From NCBI GenBank assembly GCA_021464245.1, contig JADCRB010000057.1, positions 790,448 through 854,447 on the forward strand: a stretch of DNA of 64,000 nt, in the 5' to 3' direction. The stretch is from Carallia brachiata (Eukaryota > Streptophyta > Magnoliopsida > Malpighiales > Rhizophoraceae). The notes beneath the pieces were generated by a model. The model was not told the DNA's origin. It saw nothing but the letters and a program-made list of their open reading frames with translations, and made no database searches. Below are positions 1-11,190 of the stretch, piece after piece. The translations under genes and the position numbers were made by a program. Every line of letters begins with the position of its first letter. Positions within the stretch are counted from its first letter, which is position 1.

Positions 1-471
1 CAACCACTCTCCTTAGTTCACATCGACCACAAAAGGACAAAAAAGCTGCAATCATCTTCATCTGTTCTCAGATGCGGTGACATACAGGGAAGTTCCAACT
101 ACTCTCCTTACGTCGAAGCAAACTCGAGAATCATTACTACAGTCTATCTCTCTGTGCGTAGGTCTTCAAATTCTGTGGTCCTGGACCTTCCTCATAGGGA
201 GGAAGGCATATGAAAAAAAACCTTTGCAAACTATGCAAGCTCGACATCAGCTGGAGCCAAAACTTCAATTTTTATATTGGCTGTATTGCTAACTTCATCA
301 AGGTTATATCGGTTTCCTATTGAGATCCAACAACAGTTGAGCTAATCGGAGTTAGAAGACTTCAACATTTAATATTCATCAAGACATCTCAAATTTCAAG
401 TTGGATTTCAAGACTCTGTTTGAATCACATCTCTGGAGTTCATCTTCACCAACCCTTAAAGTGGGAGTATT
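1..471 (+). mobile_element. 3' internal end of an LTR retrotransposon
   Basis: Non-coding tail of a retrotransposon whose body lies left of the window. It ends in the purine-rich run AAAGTGGGAG (458-467), a typical polypurine tract of plant Copia elements, a few bases before the LTR that starts at 472. No gag or pol motif is visible in these 471 bases. The assignment rests on the tract plus the LTR boundary. Confidence 0.6.
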
Positions 472-650
472 TGTAAACGCGTTTTTATTTTAAAAAAAAA
501 ACAGACCTATTCAAAGGTCGGCAAATTCAAAGGTCGACAAAGCTTGCCGACCTTTGAAGGTCAGCTTTGTCAACCAAGCCACCAACTTAATAGTTGGTGG
601 CTTTAAATTTTCTTCCCTTCACACAAAGTTTTCACACGGGAAAGGAGACC

Positions 651-660
651 TATAAATAGG
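651..660 (+). promoter_or_regulatory. TATA box of the LTR promoter
   Basis: TATAAATAGG inside the LTR, 179 bp from its start and about 40 bp upstream of the first copy of the duplicated leader block. It is the likely core promoter of the retrotransposon RNA. Confidence 0.5.
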
Positions 661-690
661 CCTTTCCCCCTAGTTCAATCAAGATTCAAA

Positions 691-1215
691 AAAATTCATA
701 AACAGAAAAATAGAGAAATTTTGAGAGAAAAAGAAAGATTTAAAAATCTTTTAAGAAAATTTTTCATTATCTTACATTTTTATACTCTACGGTATATTCT
801 CTTAACTCTTTTAAGAGAGATATCTCAGGTACAAATCCCAAAATATTTCCTATCCCTATTCTCAAGTGTATTTTGGGTTTATACTCTCTGATCGCATCAG
901 AGCTGGATGTGTGAGGATATAAATCTAAAATATGAAAATATTACAAATCAGAATTCAAGAAAATTCATAAATAGAAAAATAGAGAAAATTTGAGAGAGAA
1001 AGAAAGATTTAAAAATCTCTCAAAAAAATTTCTCATTATCTTATGTTTTTATACTGTGCGATATATTCTCTTAACTCTTTTAAGGGAGATATCTCCAGTA
1101 CAAATCCCAAAACATTCATATCCCGATTCTCAAGTGTATTTTGGGTTTATATTCTTTGATCGCTTTAGATCTGGATCTGTGAGGGTATGGATCGAAAATA
1201 TGAAAATATTACAAA
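691..1215 (+). repeat. Tandem duplication (period 269 bp) inside the LTR
   Basis: Copy 1 starts at 691 and copy 2 at 960. Both read through the same landmarks in order: AAAATTCATA start, GAGAAA-rich leader, ATATTCTCTTAACTCTTTTAAG, GTGTATTTTGGGTTTATA and ATATGAAAATATTACAAATC end. They differ by scattered substitutions and short indels. The block covers the presumed R/U5 part of the LTR. Confidence 0.8.
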
Positions 1216-2073
1216 TCCGGCTGACTTCAAGTCTCATACGACCCTTAGCTAAGTCCAGACAACTCACTCGAGAATAAACCCACTTGGCCCTCAGTGAAAT
1301 CAAGTCAGATCAGATATCTGCGATTCTTAAACATAGTACAAACGTTTACATCATATCTGATTTCAGTCCTCAGCAGGATCTAATCAGTTTGAGATAAAGC
1401 TGTGGAATTTATTTCTGTCAAGATTAAACTCGTGCAATCCTTGACGGAATAAAAAATGAACACTAATCAAAGGATATGTACAAAAATAGATCCCGCGTAA
1501 ATTTTTTTCTATTTTAAATTGTTATTTGTAATTTATATTTGTATTTTTGAATTTAATTGTTGTAGGCTCGAAATTTCCATCGCTTACAAAAAAAATGTGA
1601 AAAATGTGAAACTTATAATAAACTAAGGACTCACTCTATTGTCACTCACTACCCATGAGTCTCCTAATGCACTAAATTTTATATGTGTGTGTGTGTTGTT
1701 GTATGATGACAAATGATACATATAATCGGATTTCCCAAGCATTACTTACGTTGTCTTTGGAAAACAAAAGGAGAGAGAGGAAAATAAGAGAAAAAGTATT
1801 TCGTTTATATTTGAAAAATATCTAAGGTTAAGAAAATGATGGAAAGTTTTCACCTACTAAAACTATTCCTCCTAATTGTAAAATGAAAATTATTAATTTC
1901 TCAAAGCAAGATTACTATAATGATCAATTTACTCATATCAACTTTTTTTACTAATATTCATTAATTTTAGTACAAGGGTAAAATTAAAATTATACAAATA
2001 TTTTTTTCTCTCACTTTTCACTCTTTCTCAAATAAAAAATTTTAAAATTTGAATATTTCCTTCTCACACTTGC

Positions 2074-2115
2074 CACTACCCTTTCTTTTTTTTTTGAACA
2101 TACACTACCCTTTCT
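2074..2115 (-). mobile_element. Micro-retroposon A (T9GAACATA) with 13-bp target duplication
   Basis: CACTACCCTTTCT occurs at 2074-2086 and again at 2103-2115. Between them lie 16 bases, nine T then GAACATA, which on the minus strand read TATGTTC followed by A9. A short poly(A)-ended insert inside a long direct repeat is the signature of target-primed reverse transcription with extreme 5' truncation. Confidence 0.7.
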
Positions 2116-2901
2116 CAAATATAAAAACTTTATTCTTGACATTTTCGGTCTCTTCGTCTTACCTATTTTATTATCCAAACAAAGTGTTAGCATATGGCCA
2201 GCTTTATAATTTTCCAAAAACATCATATATTTGTGTTACTTCTAACTACCGTGCTGATAATTATCATCTAAAATACTAACAGAGACAATAAGTTAAAATT
2301 ACCTGAAAAGAAAGACAATCTTTTACACTGCTAAAATATTTCACTTTATTCCCTAACAGCGTGTTTATTTTAAAAAATGCTTGTCAGCTTTTATTTCTAT
2401 TTTTATTCTCTGTTTTCATTTCCATCTCAACATAAAAATGGGGAAAAAAAATTTCCTACTTCATAGAAAAAGGGTTTTCCAATTTCCTGTTTCAAATAAG
2501 AAAAGTTAGAAAATAATAAAAGTTAGTTTATTTTTCGGAAGCCTTTACAAAACCAGAAAATTGAAACCCGAAGTTTTAGAAAAATGTGTTTTACTTTTTA
2601 ATAAAAAGGGCTTTTGTTTTTTTTTTTTTTTTAAGAAGCGGTTAGTTAAATAGTCATGCATTCTTACAATTTTTTTTATGAGTACCACTACATAATCTTA
2701 TTTAAATAATATTAAAATAACAATACGTCTCATCTAACATTATTTAATAATTTATATAATTTTTATTTTTATAAATTTAACTATCTAATGATATAACTTT
2801 AAAATTTTTTAAAACTTTTATGTCAAACTCTTTTTTTCTTTGTTTTTTTTTTTTAATTAATCAAAACTTGAATTCCCTGCTGCTTGTATTAGGAGGCGAT
2901 T

Positions 2902-2954
2902 ACCCAAATTATTACCTTTTTTTTTTTTTTTGACATACACCCAAATTATTACCT
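2902..2954 (-). mobile_element. Micro-retroposon B with 16-bp target duplication
   Basis: ACCCAAATTATTACCT occurs at 2902-2917 and 2939-2954, identical. The 21-bp insert (2918-2938) is a T14 run followed by GACATAC, that is GTATGTC-A14 on the minus strand. It has the same junction type as the inserts at 36706 and 30578. Confidence 0.8.
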
Positions 2955-4611
2955 GTAGCAAGAAACAAGTAGACGACCAACATAACACACTAGACAACAT
3001 CTTCAAGATCCCAGATCATATGGAATATGCTTAGACGTATGCAACAAGGTTGGGCAAAAACAATGTGGGGAATGGAGGTCGGTCGAGGTTAGCAGCCTAG
3101 CTCTTGCCTTCTAATTCAAACATCTGATTGATTGGTGGATGTCAAAGTCAAATATGATGTCCCTGGCCTGCATCATTCTATACGGCTGCCTAGACCGACG
3201 GACACACCATACCATACCCTACCACCCTGCATGTGGGTAATTGCCATGCCACGCCAGAGTGGGTGAGGTCCTTTTCATGTACCGGACGCAGTCAATTTGG
3301 ATTATTGTAAGATTTTCCATTTCTTCATGTTCGCTTGCACAATGGTAATGAACCAACATGCACGCAACTTGCCGCATGTTCCGCACTTGACTCTTCTCCC
3401 CCTTCTTCCATGCCACAATCGTGGGATCGAAAGGCTTGCTTTCCAAAGTTTCTACGATCAGAAAAACCGTCTTTTGTTCTGTTATGGAACTTTACAAAAA
3501 AAGAAAAACAAAAACAAAAAGTCTTGGCAGGCGAAAGAATCCGATTGGCATAAACCACATAAAAGTAAGTCAACCAAATGACCATAATTGGCTTTCTGTG
3601 AACGCTCAAGTACACATGATACGATATCTATGTGAAAAGTTGACTTTGCTTTTCCGTTATTTGACGAAATATTATTTGGGGGTATGTATTTGATTTATTT
3701 TTATCATTTAGGTAATTGGTACCCAAATTTTGAACATTGATTAATTAATAAGGACTCGCCTTTAGAAGTCCTTAGAAACAAGAATGCACCACACACATAT
3801 ATTTATGACAACACCAAAAAGTAGACTTTTAATAAATAAATAAATAAAAAACCCTCAACCCAAAATATGGAATGACGATTAAGATCACTAATCCTGGATA
3901 TAAGGCCAAATTAGGGACTTGTCAAGAGCAAGTGCCTGCATTATATTGCGATACCAATTCGAATACAAATAATCCGAATCCATTATGCAAGTCACCCCCA
4001 AAATTTTAGAGGAAACTTTTTTATCTTCCTTTTCTAAGGAAAGATATGATGAAAAATTTTTTTGTTCTTAATAAAAATGACTTGAAAATAATAACAAAGT
4101 CACATAAAATGTTTAATGGTTGAATTTATATGTGAAAAAAATTAATAAATTATTAAATACTATTATATAAAATTGTATCGTTATTTATGTATAATTGTGT
4201 TATCTTGTTTTTTAGAAAAACAAAGTGTACTTTATATTTGTTTTTTAACAGGACTTCAATAGTATCGTATAGTTGATTAAGGTTAGAATTTGAGAGCATC
4301 AAAGTGATGCAAACAAAGCCAGACCCCTAATTGATGCTGTCAAGCAACAGGCACAAAAGTAGTAGGTACTGTCCAATAACATATTAAGGAATAAGCAGGC
4401 CTGCCTATAGCGATAGGTGAGTGATAAGTGCTTGACTTATTAAATTAATTAGTTTTCTTCTACCTAAAAACAATTTTCTTCCCCGGTGACCTCATGAGTT
4501 TCCTTTCTAATATACACAATAGACATTCACCACAAGCGCATTTTGCTATCTAAGAACAAAGATAACTATCAATAACTTAATTGAAACGAGGAAAAGACAG
4601 AAAAAGAAATG

Positions 4612-4976
4612 TTAATATATAAAAATATCATTAATTTCGTATAAAATAATAAATTTAGTATTAATTTTAGAAAGTAATAATTTGACATTTTTCAAATTTT
4701 TTATAGTAAATTTAATACGTAATAATTTTATATAAATAGAATTTATTAATTTTTATGACAAATTTATAAGAATATATTTATTTCAATGACATAATAACTA
4801 TATATGTTAGTACTATATTATCAAAATAGATAAATTCTGTTTAAATATTCTGTTCAAAAAATCTTATAGTAGCTAGATTTGTTATAAATAAATTCAAAAA
4901 AAGATAAATTATTACTTTTTAAAATTAGTGTAAATTTGTTACTTTATATAAAGTTAGTGATATTTTTTATATTAAT
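4612..4976. mobile_element. MITE with long terminal inverted repeats
   Basis: The left end (from TTAATATATAAAAATATCATTAA) matches the reverse complement of the right end (ending near 4976) over about 65 bases with a few differences. The shared blocks include AAATATCAYTAA, TATAAARTAA, ATTTA and AAGTAATAATTT. The centre is AT-rich and non-coding. No clear target duplication. A related sequence lies near 51695-51790. Confidence 0.6.
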
Positions 4977-5361
4977 CTTAAAAAGCAAAGGGCGGCTATG
5001 TAGATGTAAAATGTTAAAAAAATACAAGTGAGAGCAATTAGTTAATATAAAAATAATCAATTAATTATTTTATATTGGTGACCCTTCGACTCCTTAATAG
5101 TAAGACAAATAGTTTTTCCTAAAAAGATTTAGGCTTGTAGATGGTTTATTTTGAGCTAGCTAGATCCAAGTAGCCGCCTATCTTTGACGAGTTGCGAAAT
5201 CATTGAGATAAGAATAGGTGCTTATAAAAGAGATTAGGTGTACGAGTCTATCTGTAACTAGATACAAAATATGAATTCCATATGGTACGCTCTAAAAGAG
5301 CTTTCAATATCAAACCAAAAGATCGTCCAAAAAAAAAAAAACCAAAAGATGAAAAATCTAT
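4977..5361. other. Short intergenic stretch, nothing recognised
   Basis: AT-rich DNA between two MITE-like elements. No open frame with recognisable content and no repeat structure seen. Confidence 0.5.
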
Positions 5362-6055
5362 GGGTCCGTTTGAAATGGATTTTATTTTTTTGTTTTCTGT
5401 TTATTTTTCACAAAAAAAAAAACAGAAAACATGTTTGGTATTAATTTTATTTTCTATTTTTTGTTGAAAAGTTAAAAGTGTTTTTCAAAGAAAAAAAACA
5501 AATTGGGAAAACAAACTTTTCCGATTTTGTTTTTCACTTTTTTTTTTATACTTTCTCTTACAATATTTTCTTTCTCTATTTATACTTTTTACCATATTTC
5601 TCTTTACTCATCCTCTCTCTATCCCTCTATATCTTTTCTCTCACTACTCTTTCTCTCTCTACTCATTCTCTCTACTCTCTCTCTCTCCCTTTTCTATCTC
5701 TACCATTCTCTCTCTACCCTCTCTCTCTCATTTTTCTCTCTCTACTATTCTGTTTACTCATTCTTTCTCAACCTTTTCTCTTTCTGTCATTCTCTCTACT
5801 CATTCTCTTTCTTTTCTCTTTCTCTCTCATTTTTCTCTCTCTACCCTCTTTCTCTCTCTCTCCCCCTTTTTTCTCTATATTTATATTCTTTTTACCATTT
5901 CTCTCACTATCCTTTTTCTATCTATTTTTTTATTCTTATTAAAAAAATAAAAATTGACAGTAATAAACGTAAAAATTCAGTAAATAGTAAAAACTAAAAA
6001 CAGAGAAAAATGAAAAACAGAAACAAAAAACTGACAGCGTCTCCAAACTGGTCCC
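5362..6055. mobile_element. MITE-like element with CT-rich core
   Basis: The left end GGGTCCGTTTGAAATGG, followed by TTTTTTGTTTTCTGTTTATTTTT, is mirrored at the right end, whose reverse complement starts GGGACCAGTTTGGAGACGC and runs into TTTTTTGTTTCTGTTTTT. The terminal inverted repeats are imperfect. The core (about 5560-5900) is a degenerate (CT)n/(CTTT)n tract. The long frames that cross the core translate only to Leu/Ser/Phe runs and are not genes. No clear target duplication found. Confidence 0.5.
5620..5900. repeat. CT-rich low-complexity tract
   Basis: Degenerate CTCT/CTTT repeat on the plus strand forming the core of the MITE-like element. Confidence 0.85.
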
Positions 6056-7700
6056 AATCTTTTCAATTTTGGATTTTGGACAGCAAAGCGGTCAAGACAC
6101 TGGACCCAAACAACAAAAAAAATTTCTCGGAATAATAATAATCTACCTATATTATCTTCTATATTATAATTACAGAAGGAGAGATAGAGTTTGGCATACT
6201 TTGTGTGGCGGTTCTTAGAAATTAGTTTCTTTTAAGCTTATTTTAAAATTTTTAAGATTGTTCTTAATAGATTCCTAAAAATTGTAGTATTTTTATTGTT
6301 TATAGAATTAGAATTTCAATTTAAATAGATTTAAGATTTTTATATGCATACAGTCATATTTTTCACAGTATAAAAGTACAAATATCATTTGTTTGCATTA
6401 TTAGTTTTTTGATTTCTCTTAACTAAATTTCTGAATTTGAAATTTTAGTTCTTTCATCCAAATAATTTTTCATCAAGATTAGTGATTATAATTGATTATA
6501 ATTATTTTAGTTATTTTAGTCTTTTGATTGTAGTTCTTTCTTAGTTTTTTTTTACATGTAATTATATAAGAAAATTTGTTGGCAATAGGAAATTTGTTAT
6601 TCTTTTTCAAGTAATTTTCTTTTACTTTCTCTTATTTAGATTTCTCATTTTCAAATTTTATTTTAGTTTTAGTGTTTATAATTGATTATAGTTATAGTTA
6701 TTTTAGTTTTTTAATTATTGTTTTTTGTCTTTTCCATATAATTATGTAAGAATATATGTTCACATTAGCAAGTTTGTTATTTGCTTTCTAGTTAATTTTG
6801 CAGAAGAAGGTTTTTGATTATTACCCATTGATAATTATTTGATTTTCAACTTATTAAATCAAAAATCTCTTTATTGCATTGGAAAAATAACAAGATTTTT
6901 ATATCATTGTGTTGGGCAGACCAAATCTGCTTGAAATTATGGGTATGTAACGGCTTCTTATAAATTGATAAATTAAAGATATTAGAAAGCACTCTAACTA
7001 GAAAGCATTCTAACTCTAACATGCACCAGTTTCGGCCCCGCTTGCCAAAAACCTGACAGGAGTGGGACTCATTTGTAACTTGTTTGTTTTTGTAAGGGAA
7101 AAACGGCGAAATGAAAGAAAATTATAATTATTATAATTTTTTAATAATAATAAATATAATAATAATAATTTATTTTTTTATTTTTTTGAGAAATTTTTTT
7201 TAATTGTTAATAATAATAAGTACAATAATAAAAATTCATTATTCGACTCTTCTACCAAAGAAAAAATAAATAAATCACGGAGCGATGGGAGAGCGACAGA
7301 AAAAGAGAGAGAGAGAGAGAGAGAGGGAGAAAGCGACACCGAGATTATTTATTTAGCTATTGGTGTTTTTTCTGTTTAGTTTTTTTATTTGATTTATTTA
7401 AAAAAAAGGAAAATTATTGGTAGACATAAAAAAATTGAAATAAAAAATTATCCATTATAATGAGTTATTTTATTTTTATAATAAGTGACTTGAATTTTAT
7501 AATAAAATATAAAAATATTTTTTATTTATTTTTATTATAAAAAATAGATGATTTGTAAAAATAAAATGTCTATTACGGTATGTCGATTCTTATTTCCTAT
7601 TTTTCCGTGGAAAGAAAGAAGAAATTGATTTTTAAAACTGGAATTTCAGATGTTCGGTCTTACAAATCTCGCAGGTGAACTAGAGCGCTGCGGCTGGAGA
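6056..7700. other. Intergenic region upstream of PEPC
   Basis: AT-rich. An imperfect tandem repeat of about 190 bp is visible (ATAATTGATTATA at 6488 and again at 6678 with similar flanks, roughly 6400-6800). A (GA)n run lies at about 7302-7325. The DNA from 7600 on becomes less AT-rich and leads into the PEPC promoter. No gene recognised. Confidence 0.6.
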
Positions 7701-7720
7701 CCTTCAGCTCCTTTTTCTTC

Positions 7721-7729
7721 TATATATAG
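7721..7729 (+). promoter_or_regulatory. TATA box of the PEPC gene
   Basis: TATATATAG is followed about 30-60 bp later by a leader rich in CTCTCT (7770-7830), a usual arrangement in plant promoters. Transcription would begin near 7755. An untranslated exon would end at 7860, before a donor GTGAGT at 7861. Confidence 0.6.
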
Positions 7730-7860
7730 CGTGCCTGTGCATCACTCCGGATCTTGAACTGTCCGCCTCTCCTCTCTCTCTCTCTCTCTCTCTCTGTTTC
7801 TGGAGTTTTTCTCTCCTCTCTTTCTCTCTGTCTCTCGGATTCGGGTACTACATTATCCGG

Positions 7861-8148
7861 GTGAGTGGATCTTTACCATTTTTCCCTTTTATCTGGGTTG
7901 GGTCTTTCCAAAATCACTGCTGCTTCTTCCTCCCCTGTATGACTCTGTTTCGTCCATTTTTCTTTTCTTTTCTTTGTCTTTTTTCTTTAGTAAAATTAAA
8001 AAATTAAATGAATAATATTTCTTCTGTTTTCTTAATGTATGTTGTATGCATTTCCTTTTCTTCTATATATACATATATCGAGACGAGGTACATTTTTTCT
8101 CCCTTCACGTTGTTATTGTTTCAATGCAATCAATCTATCCGTGATTTC

Positions 8149-8181
<33 letters not shown>

Positions 8182-8233
8182 GATTTTTGGGTATATGTTT
8201 TGATGGCATTTCGTGATTGATTGGAACACATAG
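7861..8233 (+). other. Intron in the PEPC 5' untranslated region
   Basis: Donor GTGAGT at 7861 and acceptor ACATAG ending 8233, with a T-rich tract (8150-8173) in between. The rejoined leader runs from 8234 to the ATG at 8277. Leader introns are common in plant genes, but the splice is predicted from sequence only. Confidence 0.5.
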
Positions 8234-8276
8234 GGAAGGAGGGGAGGCCAAATAGCAAATAGGAGCCGAGAAAGAA

Positions 8277-9641
8277 ATGGCGACGACGGGTAGCAAGAAT
8301 GTGGAGAAGATGACATCGATTGATGCACAGCTTAGGCTTCTGGTCCCTGGAAAAGTGAGTGAAGATGATAAATTGGTGGAGTACGATGCTCTCCTCTTGG
8401 ATCGCTTTCTCGATATTCTTCAAGATTTGCACGGCGAGGACCTCAAGGAAACGGTATTAATCTTTCTCATCTCCTCTCTCTCTCTCTCTCTCTGTTTTTT
8501 TTGGGGGGGGGGGGCCTGGGAAATGGAGTAGGGAACTGTTTGCGTACACTTAGCCACTTGGGGTCGATCTATCGCTTAATTTCTAAGTGAGATCAATCAC
8601 CAGAAAAATAGATCAACCGGCATTATGAGATGAGTTTAAAGCATTTCTTGCCTGCCAATTTTCTTGGTGGATTAAAAATACGCTGTCTGGTTAAGGATGC
8701 ACATTTCAACATACTCTTAAATTGTTGTGTGTGTGTGTGTGTGTGTGTGTGTTTTTTTTTTTTTTTATTCCTTTAATCCATTTCATTTGGATCTGGAAAG
8801 GACACCTGCTCCTTTTATCATCACTGCCCTTTCTGATTGGAATTTGGACAATAGAGATTAGAGGGTATGGCACTAATGAACGCCCAGTCCACTGCTTCAT
8901 CTCATGTCTTGACAGGAGAAAATTGACAAATGGCACTGCTAGTTTGCACTGAGGTTTATATGTAATGAGCTGTGGCAATTTTATGAGTTTGTGAACATGC
9001 CATTTCTGTAGGTCCAAGAGTGCTATGAGCTTTCTGCTGAGTATGAAGGGAAGCTTGATCCCCAGAAATTGGAGAGCTTGGAAATGTTTTGACCAGTTTG
9101 GATCCTGGTGACTCTATTGTCCTTGCCAAGTCTTTCTCCCACATGCTTAACTTGGCAAACTTAGCCGAAGAGGTACAAATCGCTTATCGGCGAAGGATCA
9201 AGTTGAAAAAAGGAGATTTTGCTGATGAGAACTCTGCAACCACTGAATCAGATATTGAAGAAACTTTTAAGAGACTTGTTGTGGATTTGAAAAAGTCCCC
9301 TCAAGAGGTTTATGATGCTTTGAAGAATCAGACTGTAGATCTTGTCTTCACTGCTCATCCTACTCAATCCGTTCGTAGATCCTTACTTCAAAAGCACGCC
9401 AGGTTTGTGCTCGAGTTCTGGTCGCTTTCATTTGGAACACCATTGCTTGTTTTTTTTTTGGATGATCTTATTGCAGTTGCAAATGCATTTCTAGTTTTAT
9501 TCGTTTACAAAAAAAATTCTTTTCAGCCTATGATTAGTTCAATAACTTCTTTTCAGGATCCGGAACTGTTTGGCCCAGTTGTATGCCAAAGACATTACTC
9601 CTGATGACAAGCAGGAGCTCGACGAGGCTTTGCAGAGAGAG
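8277..9641 (+). pseudogene. Plant-type phosphoenolpyruvate carboxylase, truncated (first three coding exons only)
   Basis: PEPC fixes bicarbonate onto PEP to give oxaloacetate in the cytosol. Exons: 8277-8453, 9012-9402, 9557-9641, all with GT/AG borders. Exon 1 encodes the N-terminal phosphorylation motif ([11 protein letters not shown], Ser14) typical of plant-type enzymes. Exon 2 encodes the catalytic TAHPTQ motif (His codon 9356-9358). Exon 3 ends DEALQRE. About 218 residues are present against about 965 in the family. No later exon (nothing like the QAAFRTDEI block) was seen downstream. Exon 2 also lacks one G at about 9072-9076 (GGAGAGC where conserved GGAGGAGC is expected), which shifts the frame to a TGA at 9090-9092. 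The promoter and leader look intact. A hAT-type element sits at the exon 3 donor. The truncation is the firm reason to call it a pseudogene; the frameshift could be a sequence error. Confidence 0.88.
8481..8500. repeat. (CT)n and poly(G) microsatellite in PEPC intron 1
   Basis: A CTCTCT run, then T and G homopolymers (to about 8514), just inside intron 1. A (GT)n run with a T tract follows at about 8724-8766. Confidence 0.8.
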
Positions 9642-9648
9642 GTACTAA

Positions 9649-10174
9649 TAGGGTGTTTGCGGTTCGATTAATTGAACTGGACCACCAAAACTATTCCTGA
9701 ACTAAATTTTCGGTTATGTAAAATTAAAAACTGTTCCCGAACTGAAACTTTGGTTAATTAAATTTAATAACAAAAAAATTTTAAATTATAATCTAAATGT
9801 AAAAAAATATTTTTGATATGTATTTTTAAAAAAAATTTTAATATCACTATATATAAAAAAAAATACGTAACTATTTGAGATATAATAATATTTTGTTAAC
9901 AGTTATTTGTTGATAATTGTTGTATTAGTAATATTTTTTCTTATTATTTGAGAAGAACTATATATATATATATATATATATGAAATAGTACTTTGACTTG
10001 GTTAGATTAACTAAGGTTTTTTAATATTAGAAACTAAAACTGAACTAAAAATTTCAGTTTTTGTTTGGTTCGGTTAACTGATTATAAAATCGTTTCGGTT
10101 AACTGAAAATTCGGTTTGGTTCAGTTCAGTTTTCTTGGTTAACTGAAATTTTCGGTTTTTTTTGAACACCTCTG
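9649..10174. mobile_element. Non-autonomous hAT element at the PEPC exon 3 donor
   Basis: An identical 8-bp duplication, GGTACTAA, flanks the element (9641-9648 and 10175-10182), as expected for hAT transposons. The ends are TAGGGTGTTTG and, inverted, CAGAGGTGTTC. The subterminal parts are rich in GGTTCGGTT-like repeats (10030-10150), common in hAT MITEs. It is 526 bp long with no transposase frame. The duplicated target includes the last G of exon 3 and the GT donor, so the donor is preserved next to the exon and also copied on the far side. Confidence 0.85.
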
Positions 10175-10275
10175 GGTACTAATGCATTAGTTTGTTTGCA
10201 TTTTTAACATTTTCTTTTGATAAAGTTGTAGTTACTCTATCGTGAAATGGATTTCGTAGGGTTGACTTGTAAAAC

Positions 10276-11190
10276 CAGTACTGTTGAAGGTGTGCCTTAG
10301 GCGCAAGGAGCAACGTGTCGTGCTGCTGGGACTTTTTACGTCCTAGGTGAGGTGCCTTGCCTAAGGCGTGCCTTGAGGGGAGAGACGAAAGGTGCACATT
10401 AGACATGCCTAGGGCAAATTAAAAGATTTTTTTATGTTTAAAGGGCATAGAGGAGGAGATTCTATGTTCTAAGGAGACGAGGAGTTTTGTGTATTGAGGA
10501 GATATGTTAGGAGACTTTGTTTAGAGGAAACTAGAAGTGTTTGTGTTTTGAGGAGACAAAAGAGGAGATTTTGTGTTTTAAGGAGACAGAATGGTAGTTT
10601 CTTTTTTAAGGAAATCAAAGAGTTTCTGTGTCTGTGGGTGAAAGAAACAGAACAGGCCGGTAAAAACAATCACAAAGCAAGATAAAGAGAATAAAGCAGG
10701 GGACCACATGTTGAAGAATCTCAAAACAGAAGCAGCAAAAGAGGGATATACCCATCAATTCCTCTCTTTGTTTTGTTAGTTTACATGTTCTATTTTGGTT
10801 AGCCTAAGTTGAAATATAGATTACTTAAAACCTAAGAGTCACAAAAAAGGCCATCCGACCATCTTTAAGCTTAACTACTCAAGAGAGCTTAAAATACAAT
10901 TGTTTCATACACAAGATTGTAAACGTATGTTTAGTTAATGACTCTAGAGCTGAAAATCATATAATTTGAATATCTATATAATTATTTAAAACCTCTCCCC
11001 AAAACAATTATAGATCAGTTTTTGTCTAAATATTTGCCATTACTTCTCAATAAGGGCCTTTTTATGTTTCTTTTAGCAGTTTTTAATATTTTGAAAAAGT
11101 GCACCTCATTTTGCTCAAGCCCGCCTCTTGTGCCTTGCTTCAAAGAGACCTTAGCGCCTTAAGAGTGCCTAGTGCCTTCAAAAACACCAG
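10276..11190. mobile_element. hAT-like non-autonomous element with GCCTTAGGCGC ends
   Basis: The left part carries TTGAAGGTGTGCCTTAGGCGC and the right part, inverted, TTTTTGAAGGCACTAGGCAC with further AAGGCGC repeats. These TIR-like arms resemble a widespread plant hAT MITE type. The 8-bp flanks (GTAAAACC, TTGAAACA) do not match well, so the borders are approximate and the copy looks old. No coding capacity seen. Confidence 0.45.

Larger units (their letters stand above)
472..1588 (+). mobile_element. LTR (3' LTR) of a Copia-type retrotransposon
   Basis: The segment starts TGTAAACGCG and ends CGCTTACA, giving the TG...CA ends and short terminal inverted repeat of an LTR, and it directly follows a polypurine tract. 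It holds a TATA box (TATAAATAGG, 651-660) and an AATAAAAA polyadenylation-like signal near 1449. It is 1117 bp long. Downstream of the TATA box a 269-bp block is duplicated in tandem. The matching 5' LTR is outside the window, so the target duplication cannot be checked. Confidence 0.65.
1589..4611. other. Intergenic AT-rich DNA, no gene recognised
   Basis: Low-complexity AT-rich sequence with many poly(T) tracts and two poly(A)-type micro-insertions (annotated separately). A less AT-rich stretch at about 3000-3600 gives overlapping short open frames on both strands, but none shows a known domain or plausible splice structure. Confidence 0.6.

Noticed and set aside
5478..5997. Two long overlapping plus-strand frames (154 and 164 codons)
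   Set aside because: They translate a CT-rich repeat into Leu/Ser/Phe runs; no start context, splice structure or domain.
8706..9017. Minus-strand frame across PEPC intron 1
   Set aside because: It includes a (GT)n run and lies in an intron and exon of the opposite strand; a shadow frame.
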